From Propionibacterium sp. (GTDB lineage Bacteria > Actinomycetota > Actinomycetes > Propionibacteriales > Propionibacteriaceae): a DNA stretch of 47,952 nucleotides. Shown here piece after piece: positions 26,054 through 36,792 of the stretch (its first letter is position 1; every line of letters begins with the position of its first letter). A program made the translations under genes and the position numbers. The notes under the pieces are model-generated. The model had not been told where the DNA came from. It saw only the letters and a program-made list of their open reading frames with translations, and did not search any database. Where the stretch lies: the NCBI GenBank assembly GCA_012517405.1, contig JAAYVB010000019.1, positions 1 to 47,952 on the forward strand. Reading direction: 5' to 3'.

Positions 26054-26689
26054 TCACCTCACAGGTCGCGTTTCACGTGAAACGCTTCTGACCCGGACCA
26101 CGAAAGTCTCCTCAAGGCTAGCGGCTGCCCGCACCGCCTGCACGTCGGCGACCAAACGACGTTTCCGAAGAACCGCCTGGGCCTCGGCGACCTCCTTGTC
26201 GGCCGACGATCCCTTGAGAGCGAGCAACTGACCGGAGGGAAGAAACAGATGATCAGCCCACCCGACGAGCCGGCCAAGAGGAGCCACCGCTCGCGCTGTC
26301 ACCACATCGAAGTGCTCGGTGCACTCCTCGGCCCGACCTCGCACAACACGCACCCGATCGCCCAGTCCCAACTCGGCCACGACGTCGGCCAGAAAGGTCA
26401 CTCGCCGAAGCAGCGATTCCAGCAGAACCACAGACAGATCAGGACGGGCAATCGCCAAGGGGATCCCCGGAAGCCCGGCACCGCTGCCGACATCGACCAC
26501 CGACGCTTCGGCGGGGATCAGTGAGGCAACCGCCACGCTGTTCAGCACGTGGCGATCCCACAAACGATCCGCCTCCCGCGGTCCGAGCAGACCCCAGTCA
26601 ATTCCTCGATTTGCCAATATATCGACATATCGAGTTATTACCTCGAGACCGTCGCCGAAGACTTCCTCCAGGACGGCCTGCTCGACCAC
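26054..26689 (-). CDS. rsmG: 16S rRNA (guanine527-N7)-methyltransferase
   Basis: RsmG (GidB) methylates G527 of 16S rRNA using S-adenosylmethionine, and its loss gives low-level streptomycin resistance in many bacteria. The 211-residue protein shows RYVDILANRG, WDRHVLNSVAV, the SAM motif VVDVGSGAGLPGIPLAI and VTARAVAPLGRL. The GTG start at 26689 directly follows the khpB stop (TGAGTG). The last codons contain parS site 2 (ValSerArgGluThr). Confidence 0.95.
   Translation of the reverse strand: MVEQAVLEEVFGDGLEVITRYVDILANRGIDWGLLGPREADRLWDRHVLNSVAVASLIPAEASVVDVGSGAGLPGIPLAIARPDLSVVLLESLLRRVTFLADVVAELGLGDRVRVVRGRAEECTEHFDVVTARAVAPLGRLVGWADHLFLPSGQLLALKGSSADKEVAEAQAVLRKRRLVADVQAVRAAASLEETFVVRVRSVSRETRPVR
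26070..26083. promoter_or_regulatory. parS site 2, within the rsmG 3' end
   Basis: A second GTTTCACGTGAAAC copy, identical to site 1 over the 14-base core, is embedded in the last codons of rsmG. The 73-base centre-to-centre spacing places the two sites on about seven helical turns. Confidence 0.93.
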
Positions 26690-27163
26690 TCAGTCGGCCT
26701 TCCTGATGACGACGTAGCGGTTCGGCTCCTGGCCTTCCGATTCGCTGACCAAGCCGGCCGCAGCGACCACGTCGTGCACGACCTTGCGCTCGAACGCGTT
26801 CATCGCGCTCAGCCGCGCCGGCTCACCGGTCTCCTTGACCTCTACGATCGCCTCGGTCGCGAGTCCCTGCAACTCTGCACGACGCTTCTCACGAAATCCG
26901 GCGACGTCCAGCATCAGCCGGCTGCGCTTTCCCGTCTCCGTCATCACGGCGAGCCGGGCCAACTCCTGCAGCGCACTCAACACCTCACCATCGCGTCCGA
27001 CCAGCACATCGCTGTCGGTGACGATCGAAACGTGGGCCCGATCGCCTTCGGTGAAGATGTCGATATCGCCGTCGAGATCGGCGATCTCAAGCAGCTCCTC
27101 AAGGTAGTCGGCCGCGACATCACCTTCGGTGTCGAGGATCTTCTGAATTTCTGCAGTATCCAT
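26690..27163 (-). CDS. khpB: KhpB/Jag RNA-binding protein (KH and R3H domains)
   Basis: The family binds RNA and affects cell shape and envelope growth in Gram-positive bacteria. The 157-residue protein lacks the N-terminal Jag domain found in firmicute homologues. It has a KH-like region (DVLVGRDGEVLSALQELARLAV) and a C-terminal R3H motif (AMNAFERKVVHD...RYVVIRK). It is placed between yidC and rsmG as in other actinobacteria (Rv3920c position) and directly abuts rsmG. Confidence 0.93.
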   Translation of the reverse strand: MDTAEIQKILDTEGDVAADYLEELLEIADLDGDIDIFTEGDRAHVSIVTDSDVLVGRDGEVLSALQELARLAVMTETGKRSRLMLDVAGFREKRRAELQGLATEAIVEVKETGEPARLSAMNAFERKVVHDVVAAAGLVSESEGQEPNRYVVIRKAD

Positions 27164-27204
27164 CGTGAAATCTCCTGCTCTGGACGCATGTGGGGGCGAA
27201 CCGA

Positions 27205-27239
27205 ACGGCTGGCACCGGCCGGGTGCCGGAACCAGCCGT
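27205..27239 (-). other. Intercistronic hairpin between yidC and khpB
   Basis: ACGGCT and GGCACC pair with GGTGCC and AGCCGT further on, giving a two-part stem with a small bulge just past the yidC stop. It lacks a T-run, so it may only attenuate or protect the yidC message rather than stop transcription. Confidence 0.4.
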
Positions 27240-27244
27240 CTGCT

Positions 27245-28336
27245 CTACTTCTTCTTACGGGCAGCGCGGCTGCTGCGCTGCACCTGCTGGCGCTGGACGA
27301 CCTGCTTGCCGTTCTCGTCCGGACGAACCGTCTGGCGATTCACCTGCTGGCGAGTCACGGCAGCATCACCCGACCCGCCCTTCACCGTCCGGCTGCCCGT
27401 GTCGGAGGCATTGCTGGGCCGCTTGCGCGCCTTGTTCGAGCGGAGCCGCTCGATCTCCTTCGGGTCCTTGCCCTTGGCGACCATTCGCTCCTCCCACTCG
27501 ATGTAGGCGGGAGTGTTGGGGGTCGGGTAGTTGCGAATGATCACGTACTGCTGCACCAGCGTCCACAGATTGCTGATGATCCAGTAGACGAGCACGCCGA
27601 TCGGGATCTGCGGGCCGATGAAGATGTACATCGCCGGCATCAGGTACAGCATCATCTTCTGCTGTTGACCCATCGGTCCCTCGAACGCGGTCGGCGGCAT
27701 GTTGCGACGCATCATGTGCAGCTGCTGGAAGAACAGCAACGCCGTCATCAAGATGATCATGATCAGCGCCAGGATCTGGGTGGCGCCGAAGCCGTTGTTC
27801 ATCGGCAGGAAGGTGCCCGACAACTGCGCACCGAACAAGGTGGCATGGCTCAACGAGTCGACCAGATCCGGATTGTTCACGAAGAAGGTGCCCTTCGCGG
27901 TGCCTCGTGCGGCTCCGTACAGCACCTGGTAGAGGCCCCAGAAGATAGGCAGCTGAATCAGCAACGGCAGGCAGCTGGACGTCGGACTGACGCCTTCCTC
28001 CCGATACAGCTTCATCGTCTCTTGGCCCAGACGCTCCCGGTCGGCGCCGTACTTCTCCTGCAGCGCCTGGATCTTGGGTTGCAGAGACTGCATGGCGCGC
28101 GAGGAGTTCAGCTGCTTCGCGTACAGCGGCATCATCAGACCGCGGATGATGATCGTCAGTACGACGATCGACAACGCCCAGGTGAGGCCGGAGTCGGCCC
28201 CGAACAACGGCGCCCACATCCGGTGTGCCAGCACGATGAGCCCGGAGACGGCCCAATAGAGCGGCTGCATGATCGCACTGCCGATCCGGCCCAGATCGCT
28301 CCATAGACTCAGGAAAAGAAACGGATCAAAGTCCAT
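27245..28336 (-). CDS. yidC: Membrane protein insertase YidC
   Basis: YidC inserts and folds membrane proteins alone or with SecYEG. The 363-residue protein has the Oxa1/YidC core with five helices: WALSIVVLTIIIRGLMMPLY holds the conserved Arg of the hydrophilic groove, and SCLPLLIQLPIFWGLYQVL and PVIYWIISNLWTLVQQY-like segments follow. The C-terminal tail is Lys/Arg-rich (SRAARKKK), as in actinobacterial homologues. Its ATG overlaps the yidD stop (TGATG), so translation is coupled. Confidence 0.94.
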   Translation of the reverse strand: MDFDPFLFLSLWSDLGRIGSAIMQPLYWAVSGLIVLAHRMWAPLFGADSGLTWALSIVVLTIIIRGLMMPLYAKQLNSSRAMQSLQPKIQALQEKYGADRERLGQETMKLYREEGVSPTSSCLPLLIQLPIFWGLYQVLYGAARGTAKGTFFVNNPDLVDSLSHATLFGAQLSGTFLPMNNGFGATQILALIMIILMTALLFFQQLHMMRRNMPPTAFEGPMGQQQKMMLYLMPAMYIFIGPQIPIGVLVYWIISNLWTLVQQYVIIRNYPTPNTPAYIEWEERMVAKGKDPKEIERLRSNKARKRPSNASDTGSRTVKGGSGDAAVTRQQVNRQTVRPDENGKQVVQRQQVQRSSRAARKKK

Positions 28337-28632
28337 CAGGTCGCCACCTCACAATTGTTGGGCGCGTGATCGCAGCCCCGGAAATGCTCGGGGTGCGCGG
28401 CCATCTCGGCCTCGAGAGCTGAACCGGGCACCGGATCGAATCCGCCTGCTGCCCAGGGGTGACAACTGGCGATCCGTCGCACGATCAACCAGGAGCCCTT
28501 GACGGCACCGTGTAGCTGCAACGCCTCCAGCCCGTAGGCGGAGCAGCTCGGGTAGTACTTGCACACATCTCCGTACAGCGGCGAAATCAGTTTGCGCCAC
28601 GCCAGCACGAATCCGATCAGCAGATACTTCAT
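28336..28632 (-). CDS. yidD: YidD membrane protein insertion efficiency factor
   Basis: The 98-residue protein starts [20 protein letters not shown] and carries the YidD motif [19 protein letters not shown] and [17 protein letters not shown]. The family is small, amphipathic, with Cys pairs, and assists YidC. The ATG at 28632 overlaps the rnpA stop by ATGA. A longer in-frame start inside rnpA is disfavoured. Confidence 0.94.
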   Translation of the reverse strand: MKYLLIGFVLAWRKLISPLYGDVCKYYPSCSAYGLEALQLHGAVKGSWLIVRRIASCHPWAAGGFDPVPGSALEAEMAAHPEHFRGCDHAPNNCEVAT

Positions 28633-28976
28633 CGGCGCCGCTCCAACTTGCGAAGGCTCGACTGCCACGCGCCCGCCAGGTCGTGCGACAGATCTGTGGA
28701 GGACGCGACTGCTGCCGGCAGCGCGCGCACGACCAACCGCGTTCCCAGCGGTGTCTCGTCCAGATGTTCGCGCACCAAATGACGCAACTGCCGCTTCACT
28801 CGATTGCGGGTGACGGCGTTGCCCACCTTCTTCGAGACCACGAATCCGACTCTTCGTTGTTCGTCGTCGACCGAACGTGCGTGCACCACAACACTCGGAC
28901 GCGCCGCGCGCACCCCACCGCGGACCGTGGCATCGAACTCGCTCGACGCCCGCATCCGGGCGGCCACCGGAAGCAC
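28629..28976 (-). CDS. rnpA: Ribonuclease P protein component
   Basis: The basic protein helps the RNase P RNA to bind pre-tRNA 5' leaders. The 115-residue product has [22 protein letters not shown], the RNR motif of the family, and a basic C-terminus. The GTG at 28976 gives an MLPxxxRMR start typical of actinobacterial RnpA. It is three bases beyond the rpmH stop and overlaps yidD. Confidence 0.94.
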   Translation of the reverse strand: MLPVAARMRASSEFDATVRGGVRAARPSVVVHARSVDDEQRRVGFVVSKKVGNAVTRNRVKRQLRHLVREHLDETPLGTRLVVRALPAAVASSTDLSHDLAGAWQSSLRKLERRR

Positions 28977-28979
28977 TCG

Positions 28980-29117
28980 TCAGGCGGAAAGCTCGGCCCG
29001 GCCCTTACGGCGACGGGCAGAAATGGTGGCTCGTCCTGCCCGGGTGCTCATACGCGCGCGGAAGCCATGGGTACGGGAACGCCGACGATTGCTCGGCTGG
29101 TACGTGCGCTTGCTCAA
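28980..29117 (-). CDS. rpmH: 50S ribosomal protein L34
   Basis: The frame was read on the minus strand: TTG start at 29117 with GGAGA upstream, then [38 protein letters not shown] and AELSA, ending TGA at 28980. The 45 residues are the expected L34 length and sequence. It is the first gene of the leftward rpmH-rnpA-yidD-yidC group and lies opposite dnaA. Note the TTG start, a weaker codon than the usual ATG. Confidence 0.96.
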   Translation of the reverse strand: MSKRTYQPSNRRRSRTHGFRARMSTRAGRATISARRRKGRAELSA

Positions 29118-29566
29118 GGGAAGTCTCCGTCATTCGTTTTCGTGCATGCTTCGGGTGAAGCAAGATCTCGGGCCGTTACTTCTCGGAGGGCACGAGCCTC
29201 GCGGGCGCGCACTCGATCCGTTCAGGACAACGGCTTGTCAATATTACGTCAGGTCGTCAATGATCAGCAACAGACCCCGAAGACGGGTCTGCACCCCGAC
29301 GTCTACTCGACACGCCGAACAACCTCAAACAGCTTGTCACCTCGTTTGCTTCCGGCCGCGGAAATGACTAGCGTCTACCGCCTGAAGCAACTTTTCCACA
29401 GCCTGTCGAGCTGGCCTCACCCCCCAAAGCCAACGAACCAGAGGGGCGGGATCCGTTGAACGGATGAGCCGCCGACATACCTGTGAAAAACTGACTTAGT
29501 GGATGCTTGGTTTACCCGCACCACAGGTGACCGATTGACGGCGTGAACAGGAGGCGAGTAACTAAC
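29118..29566. other. Divergent rpmH/dnaA regulatory region
   Basis: No gene is supported here. It carries the rpmH promoter described next, a small CAGACCC..GGGTCTG-type hairpin near 29271-29290, a DnaA-like TTTTCCACA at 29392-29400, and a possible dnaA promoter TTGCTT-N17-TAGCGT (29346-29374). The DnaA-like box just upstream of dnaA could serve autoregulation. Confidence 0.6.
29241..29270 (-). promoter_or_regulatory. Candidate rpmH promoter
   Basis: On the minus strand TTGCTG (29270-29265) and TAATAT (29246-29241) lie 18 bases apart, matching the housekeeping -35/-10 pattern. Transcription would begin near 29234, giving an rpmH leader of about 115 bases. Confidence 0.5.
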
Positions 29567-30985
29567 GTGCCCAACGAGCATGAACTCACTCCAACCGATG
29601 AGACGCTGGCGAAGGCCTGGCGACACGTTCTGGATCAGGCCGACAAGAACTCCCGGGCCTGGCTGAAGAGTTCGCACCCGCTGACTGTGCACGAGACCAT
29701 CGTCTTGATCGCCGTTCCTTCGGAGTTCGCCCGCGAACGACTCGAGAGTCGTCAGCGCAGCGAGATCGAACAGGCCCTGTCCGACTTCTTCCACCGCTCC
29801 ATGCGGATGGCCGTCACAGTGCAACCCGACCTCGAGCTCGATCTGCAGCCGCCCGATCCGCCGGCCGCCCCGAAGGTCACTCCGACCGAGCTCACTCGTC
29901 GCGAGGCGGCTCCTGTCGTGACCAGCACCGCGCCGGCGGTGGAGCGTCCCGATGTCGACCGGCTCAATCCGAAGTACACCTTCGACAACTTCGTCATCGG
30001 AGACTCGAATCGTTTCGCGCACGCCGCCGCGGCGGCCGTCGCCGAGAGCCCCGGGAAGGCCTACAACCCGCTGTTGATCTACGGCGATTCCGGGCTGGGT
30101 AAGACGCACCTGCTGCACGCGATCGGTCACTACGTCCGCGACTATTTCGAAGACGCCCGAGTGAAGTACGTCAGCACCGAGGAACTGACCAACGACTTCA
30201 TCAACGCAATCTCGGAGAACCGGACGACTGCCTTCCGCCGCACCTACCGTGATGTGGACGTGCTGTTGATCGACGACATCCAGTTCTTGGAGTCGAAGAT
30301 CCAGACTCAGGAAGAGTTCTTCCACACCTTCAATACTCTGCACAACGCGCAGAAGCAGATCGTGATGACCTCCGATCGCCATCCCAAGGCGCTGGAGGCA
30401 CTCGAGCCACGGCTCCGCAGCCGGTTCGAGTGGGGTCTCATCACCGATGTGCAACCACCCGACCTCGAGACCCGGATCGCCATTCTCAAACGGAAGGCGG
30501 CATCCGAGCGACTCCTCCTGCCCCCCGAAGTACTGGAGTTCATCGGTTCGCGAATCCAGACGAACATTCGTGAACTCGAAGGGGCCTTGATCCGGGTCAC
30601 TGCATTCGCCTCGCTGAACCGCCAGGACGTCGACCTCAATCTCACCGAGGTCGTGCTCAAGGACCTCATTCCCACCGGTCCGGAAGCAGAAGTCACCGCG
30701 TCCACCATCATTCAGGAGACCGCTAAGTACTTCGGTATCGGTATCGACGATCTCATCGGCACATCCCGGACGCAGACGCTGGTCACCGCCCGGCAGATCG
30801 CGATGTACCTGTGCCGCGAGCTGACCGACCTCTCGCTGCCCAAGATTGGCCAGGAGTTCGGCGGCAAGGACCACACCACGGTGATGCATGCCGAGCGCAA
30901 GATCCGGCAGCTGATGCGGGAGCGCCGCAGCGTTTACAACCAGGTGACCGAACTCACCAACCGGATCAAGAAATCTCCGGCCTGA
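29567..30985 (+). CDS. dnaA: Chromosomal replication initiator DnaA
   Basis: DnaA binds the DnaA boxes of oriC and opens the duplex. Starting at the GTG at 29567 (AGGAGG and GGCGAG upstream), the protein has 472 residues: an N-terminal helicase-loading domain, a short linker, the AAA+ core with GDSGLGKT (about 173-180) and LLIDDIQFLE (about 233), and the DNA-binding end with GKDHTTVMHAERKI. A GTG eight codons earlier is less likely. It is the first rightward gene from the origin. Confidence 0.97.
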   Translation: MPNEHELTPTDETLAKAWRHVLDQADKNSRAWLKSSHPLTVHETIVLIAVPSEFARERLESRQRSEIEQALSDFFHRSMRMAVTVQPDLELDLQPPDPPAAPKVTPTELTRREAAPVVTSTAPAVERPDVDRLNPKYTFDNFVIGDSNRFAHAAAAAVAESPGKAYNPLLIYGDSGLGKTHLLHAIGHYVRDYFEDARVKYVSTEELTNDFINAISENRTTAFRRTYRDVDVLLIDDIQFLESKIQTQEEFFHTFNTLHNAQKQIVMTSDRHPKALEALEPRLRSRFEWGLITDVQPPDLETRIAILKRKAASERLLLPPEVLEFIGSRIQTNIRELEGALIRVTAFASLNRQDVDLNLTEVVLKDLIPTGPEAEVTASTIIQETAKYFGIGIDDLIGTSRTQTLVTARQIAMYLCRELTDLSLPKIGQEFGGKDHTTVMHAERKIRQLMRERRSVYNQVTELTNRIKKSPA

Positions 30986-31535
30986 GGCTCTACTCTGCGT
31001 CCTCGATCGCGGTTGTCCACAGGTGGTGTGGACAACCCGTTTCAGCTGTGGAAACGATCTTTGAGACCTGATGTCCGCTTCGTTCGCCGAGTTATCCATA
31101 GCGGCTGTGGAATGCCCCAAGAATCTGTGGACATCCGTACGCTGGCTGCGGAGGACGTGTGCACCCGCGTTCACACCGTCAGTTGGCGTGCACACTGCGT
31201 TCCGGACTTGTTGATAACTCGCAGGTTTCCTCCACAGCCCCTTCCAGCGAGTTCACTTGGGGGACAACCCGTCGTCCACAGATTCCACCGCAGTGACGAC
31301 TACTACTGGATAGCCATATAACAAAGAACCTCAGAAGTAGCCCGAGTACCCACTGGCGTCCGAACGAATCTGGGAAACCCTCGCACCATCGCCCGCCAGT
31401 CGTCGGCACACGGGTTCGACATGGATATGATGCGCACAGGACGTGCCTGCCCGGCGCGCGGGCGTGCATAGTCGAAGCGGCGCCCACCTGCGCTGGAGCT
31501 CGTAGCCCGCGATCGATGATGTGAAGGATGACACC
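30986..31535. other. Replication origin oriC (dnaA-dnaN intergenic region)
   Basis: The 550-base gap holds many DnaA-box-like nonamers. Two perfect actinobacterial TTGTCCACA boxes face each other at 31013-31021 and 31027-31035 across five bases. Others include TTATCCATA (31092-31100), TGTGGACAT (31126-31134), TGTTGATAA (31209-31217) and TCGTCCACA (31272-31280), with weaker ones at 31047 and 31106. An AT-richer stretch near 31300-31335 could be the unwinding element. Coding direction reverses around here, as expected at the origin. Confidence 0.92.
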
Positions 31536-32696
31536 GTGAAGATTCGTCTTGAACGCGATGTGATGGCCGAGGCGGTCGCCTGGGCGGCTCGTAGCCTGCC
31601 AAGCCGGCCCAGCGTGCCTATCCTTGCTGGCCTGTTGATCAAGGCGGACGCCAAAGGTGTGACCATGAGCAGCTTCGACTATGAGACCAGCGCACAAGTT
31701 CAGGTGGCCGCCGATGTCATCGATGAGGGCGAAGCGCTGGTCTCCGGACGCCTGCTCGCCGACATCTCCAAGAGCCTGCCCAATCGTCCGGTCGACTTCA
31801 GTAGCGACGCCGTCCGCGCCGAACTCGTCTGCGGGCCGGCCCGTTTCACTCTGCAGATGCTCCCGGTTTCCGACTACCCCACGCTGCCCGAGATGCCGAC
31901 CGCTACCGGTGAGGTCGCCAGCGCTGTCCTCGCTCATGCGATCGCCCAAGTGGTGGTGGCGGCCGGACGAGACGAACTGCTGCCTGTCTTCACCGGGGTG
32001 CGTCTGGAGATCAACGGTGACCAGCTCTCGCTGCTGGCCACCGACCGGTATCGGATGGCTTTGAAGGAACTGGCGTGGCGTCCGGCCAGCAGCAGCGCCG
32101 AGGGTGCCGCGCTGGTGCCGGCGCGGGTGCTGAGTGAGGCTGCTCGGTCGATGGCGGGTGGCGAAGTGGTCACCGTGGCGTTGTCGAACAACGGCGCTGG
32201 CGAAGGCCTCATCGGTCTGGAAGGTGCCGGTGCCGGCACTACCCGCCAGCTGACGACCCGGCTGCTGGGCGGTGAGTTCCCGAAAGTGCGGCACTTGATG
32301 GACATCAAGCCGAACGTGGCGGTGCGCTGCAAGACCGACGAACTCATTGCCTCGGTCAAACGTGTTTCGCTGGTCGCCGAGCGTAACAGTCCACTGCGGA
32401 TGCTCATTTCGGACGACCAGATCGCACTGGAGGCCGCCTCGGGCGACCAGGCGCAAGCGTCCGAAGCTGTCGCCGCGCAGGTCGAGAACGTGGCCGGCGG
32501 CGAGCTTGGCATCACCGCGGCCGGTTTCAACCCGCACTACCTGTCTGATGCGCTGGCAGCCATCGACACTCCGTATGTGCACTTCTCGTTCACCGCACCA
32601 GGTAAGCCTTGCCTCGTTCAAGGGCTGGACGAGATCGATGGCTATCCGAAGGACGACTACCGGCATGTCATCATGCTGATGCGGCTGCCCAACTGA
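31536..32696 (+). CDS. dnaN: DNA polymerase III beta sliding clamp
   Basis: The clamp encircles DNA and holds the polymerase. The protein has 386 residues, with the family start MKIRLERDVMAEAVAWAARSL, the three repeated clamp domains, and the C-terminal VMLMRLPN that ends bacterial beta clamps. The GTG at 31536 has AAGGA seven bases upstream. The GTG at 31521 would place the ribosome site inside the gene. Confidence 0.97.
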   Translation: MKIRLERDVMAEAVAWAARSLPSRPSVPILAGLLIKADAKGVTMSSFDYETSAQVQVAADVIDEGEALVSGRLLADISKSLPNRPVDFSSDAVRAELVCGPARFTLQMLPVSDYPTLPEMPTATGEVASAVLAHAIAQVVVAAGRDELLPVFTGVRLEINGDQLSLLATDRYRMALKELAWRPASSSAEGAALVPARVLSEAARSMAGGEVVTVALSNNGAGEGLIGLEGAGAGTTRQLTTRLLGGEFPKVRHLMDIKPNVAVRCKTDELIASVKRVSLVAERNSPLRMLISDDQIALEAASGDQAQASEAVAAQVENVAGGELGITAAGFNPHYLSDALAAIDTPYVHFSFTAPGKPCLVQGLDEIDGYPKDDYRHVIMLMRLPN

Positions 32697-32739
32697 GGTA
32701 TCAGCTTCGGCGCCTAGGCTCGCCGGTAGGCTGACAGCC

Positions 32740-33903
32740 ATGTTCGTCGCCCGGCTGGAACTGCACCAGTTCCGCAACTACGCCGAAGCTGACGTCTGCC
32801 TGGCACCCGGGGTGACGATCTTCCAGGGCGCCAACGGGCAAGGCAAGACCAACCTCGTGGAGGCGGTCGAATACCTGTCGAGGCTCGGTTCGCATCGCGT
32901 CAGCACCGATGCCCCGCTGGTGCAGTTCGGCACTGAACAGGCGGTGGTTCGCGCTGAGGTGGTGGCCGGTCGCGACGATTCCCGGCGACTATTGCTCGAA
33001 CTCGAGATCAACCCGGGACGCGCCAACCGGGCACGCATCAACCGGGCTGCGCTACCCCGTACCCACGATCTGCTCGGGGCGTTGCGCACCGTCGTCTTCT
33101 CGCCGGAAGATCTCGCGGTCGTCAAGTCCGACCCGGCGGCACGACGCAGCTTCCTTGACGATCTGGTGATCAGTCGCTGGCCGCGCATGCTCGGCGTCAA
33201 GCAGGACTATGACAGGGTCGTCCGGCAACGCAATGCGTTGCTGAAGTCGCTGCTGGGCACGCGTCCGGACGCCGAGACCGAGTTCACCATCGAGGTCTGG
33301 GACGCCCAACTGGTCAATCTCGGCAGTGAGTTGTTGGCCGCCCGCCTAGACACACTCGCCGAACTACGCGCCCCGGCGGCGGCGTCCTACGCCCAAATCG
33401 CGCCGGTGAACAACCAGATCAATCTGTCTTACCGGTGCGGTTTCGAGTTGCCGGACGACCCGGCCGAGTTGTCGTCCGCTTTCGCGGCTGCGCTGGCACA
33501 GCGTCGTCGCGAGGAGTTGGCTCGCGGTCTCACGCTGGTCGGGCCACACCGCGACGACCTGATGCTGTCGATCGGCGAGCTGCCGGCTCGTGGTTACGCC
33601 AGCCACGGCGAATCGTGGTCGCTGGCGCTGGCGCTGCGGCTCGGTGCGTTCGACCTGTTGCGCGCCGACGGCATCGAGGCGGTGCTGATCTTGGACGACG
33701 TCTTCGCTGAACTAGATGCCACCAGACGTGAACGCCTGGCGCTCGCCGCTCGGCAAGCTGAACAAGTCCTGGTTACCGCAGCGGTGGCTTCCGACGTCCC
33801 TGAGCAGTTGTCGGGGGTGCGTTTCGAGGTGCATGCCGGCCACATCATCTCGCCCACCGGAAGCACAGTCCAACAGGAGCAGGTCGATGTCCGGGCGTCC
33901 TGA
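32740..33903 (+). CDS. recF: DNA replication and repair protein RecF
   Basis: RecF loads RecA at gaps after replication blockage. The 387-residue SMC-like ATPase starts MFVARLELHQFRNYAE, has Walker A GANGQGKT (residues 30-37), the SPEDLAVVKSDP segment with RSFLDD, the signature GESWSLALALRLG and Walker B VLILDDVFAELD. It is in its canonical place between dnaN and the DUF721 gene and overlaps that gene by 17 bases. Confidence 0.97.
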   Translation: MFVARLELHQFRNYAEADVCLAPGVTIFQGANGQGKTNLVEAVEYLSRLGSHRVSTDAPLVQFGTEQAVVRAEVVAGRDDSRRLLLELEINPGRANRARINRAALPRTHDLLGALRTVVFSPEDLAVVKSDPAARRSFLDDLVISRWPRMLGVKQDYDRVVRQRNALLKSLLGTRPDAETEFTIEVWDAQLVNLGSELLAARLDTLAELRAPAAASYAQIAPVNNQINLSYRCGFELPDDPAELSSAFAAALAQRRREELARGLTLVGPHRDDLMLSIGELPARGYASHGESWSLALALRLGAFDLLRADGIEAVLILDDVFAELDATRRERLALAARQAEQVLVTAAVASDVPEQLSGVRFEVHAGHIISPTGSTVQQEQVDVRAS

Positions 33904-34489
33904 CGAGCCGCCGGGCGCCGAACAGCAGCCGGGTGCTGGTGAGCAGGACGATGCGCTGGTCTTTCCAGACCCGGTGGTAGCCGACGACCACGATCCGCTT
34001 GGTGTCGAGGTGGCCACCCGGATCGCCTACGATGTGGCGGGCATCCTGCCACCCCCGCGCGGGGTGACCCCGCGCCGTCGCAAGTCGCGTTCAGAGTCCG
34101 AGGAGCAGCGTTCCGGTGCGGGTCCGGACGATCGCGACCCGCAACTGTTGGCGACTGCGCTGGGCAAGTACGTCGGACGCCGCGGCTGGCAAACTCAGCT
34201 TGCGCTGCGTCAGCTATTGCATCGGTGGCCACAGATCGTCGGGCCCGTCAATGCCCAGCATTGCCAACCGGCCGGATTCCGCGACCAGGTCTTGTTGGTG
34301 CGTGCCGAATCGACCACATGGGCTGCTGTGCTGCGCCAATTGGCTCCGCAGATTGTGGCCAAGCTGAACGCGGAACTAGGCGAGGGCTCGGTCGTCCGCA
34401 TCGAAGTGCGCGGGCCGACAGCCCCAAGTTGGAAGCATGGCGTCAGGTCGGTTCGGGACGGTCGCGGGCCACGTGACACCTACGGCTAG
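33887..34489 (+). CDS. DUF721 family protein (DciA-like replicative helicase operator)
   Basis: DciA-type proteins load the replicative helicase DnaB in bacteria without DnaC. The 200-residue protein has a disordered, acidic N-terminal half and the DUF721 KH-like domain near its end, with WPQIVGPVNAQHCQPAGFRD and LLVRAESTTWAAVLRQLAPQIVAKLN. The ATG at 33887 has AGGAGCAGG upstream and overlaps the recF end. Earlier in-frame starts lie within recF and are discarded. Confidence 0.9.
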   Translation: MSGRPDEPPGAEQQPGAGEQDDALVFPDPVVADDHDPLGVEVATRIAYDVAGILPPPRGVTPRRRKSRSESEEQRSGAGPDDRDPQLLATALGKYVGRRGWQTQLALRQLLHRWPQIVGPVNAQHCQPAGFRDQVLLVRAESTTWAAVLRQLAPQIVAKLNAELGEGSVVRIEVRGPTAPSWKHGVRSVRDGRGPRDTYG

Positions 34490-34607
34490 GTGCACACAAT
34501 GGGGGACCAGCTTGGCCGCCCCTTGACGCGTTGAATCGGCCGCCATTGGCCGGGAATCGCTATGCCACAGGGGGCGGCGGCTGGGCTGAAGGGGCGGTCG
34601 ATGGTAG

Positions 34608-36749
<2,142 letters not shown>

Positions 36750-36792
36750 CCGGGACGACGACCAAACCGCGCATCCACAAGGAAATGAGTAG

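Noticed and set aside
26610..26640. AT-rich ATATATCGACATATCG tract taken as a possible operator
   Set aside because: It encodes conserved RsmG residues (ITRYVDILAN) near the N-terminus, so coding explains it.
29417..31195. 592-codon antisense frame over dnaA
   Set aside because: DnaA has all its motifs on the other strand. The antisense frame has no recognisable domain.
31179..32777. 532-codon antisense frame over dnaN and oriC
   Set aside because: dnaN and the DnaA boxes account for the sequence. Such long antisense frames are usual in high-GC DNA.
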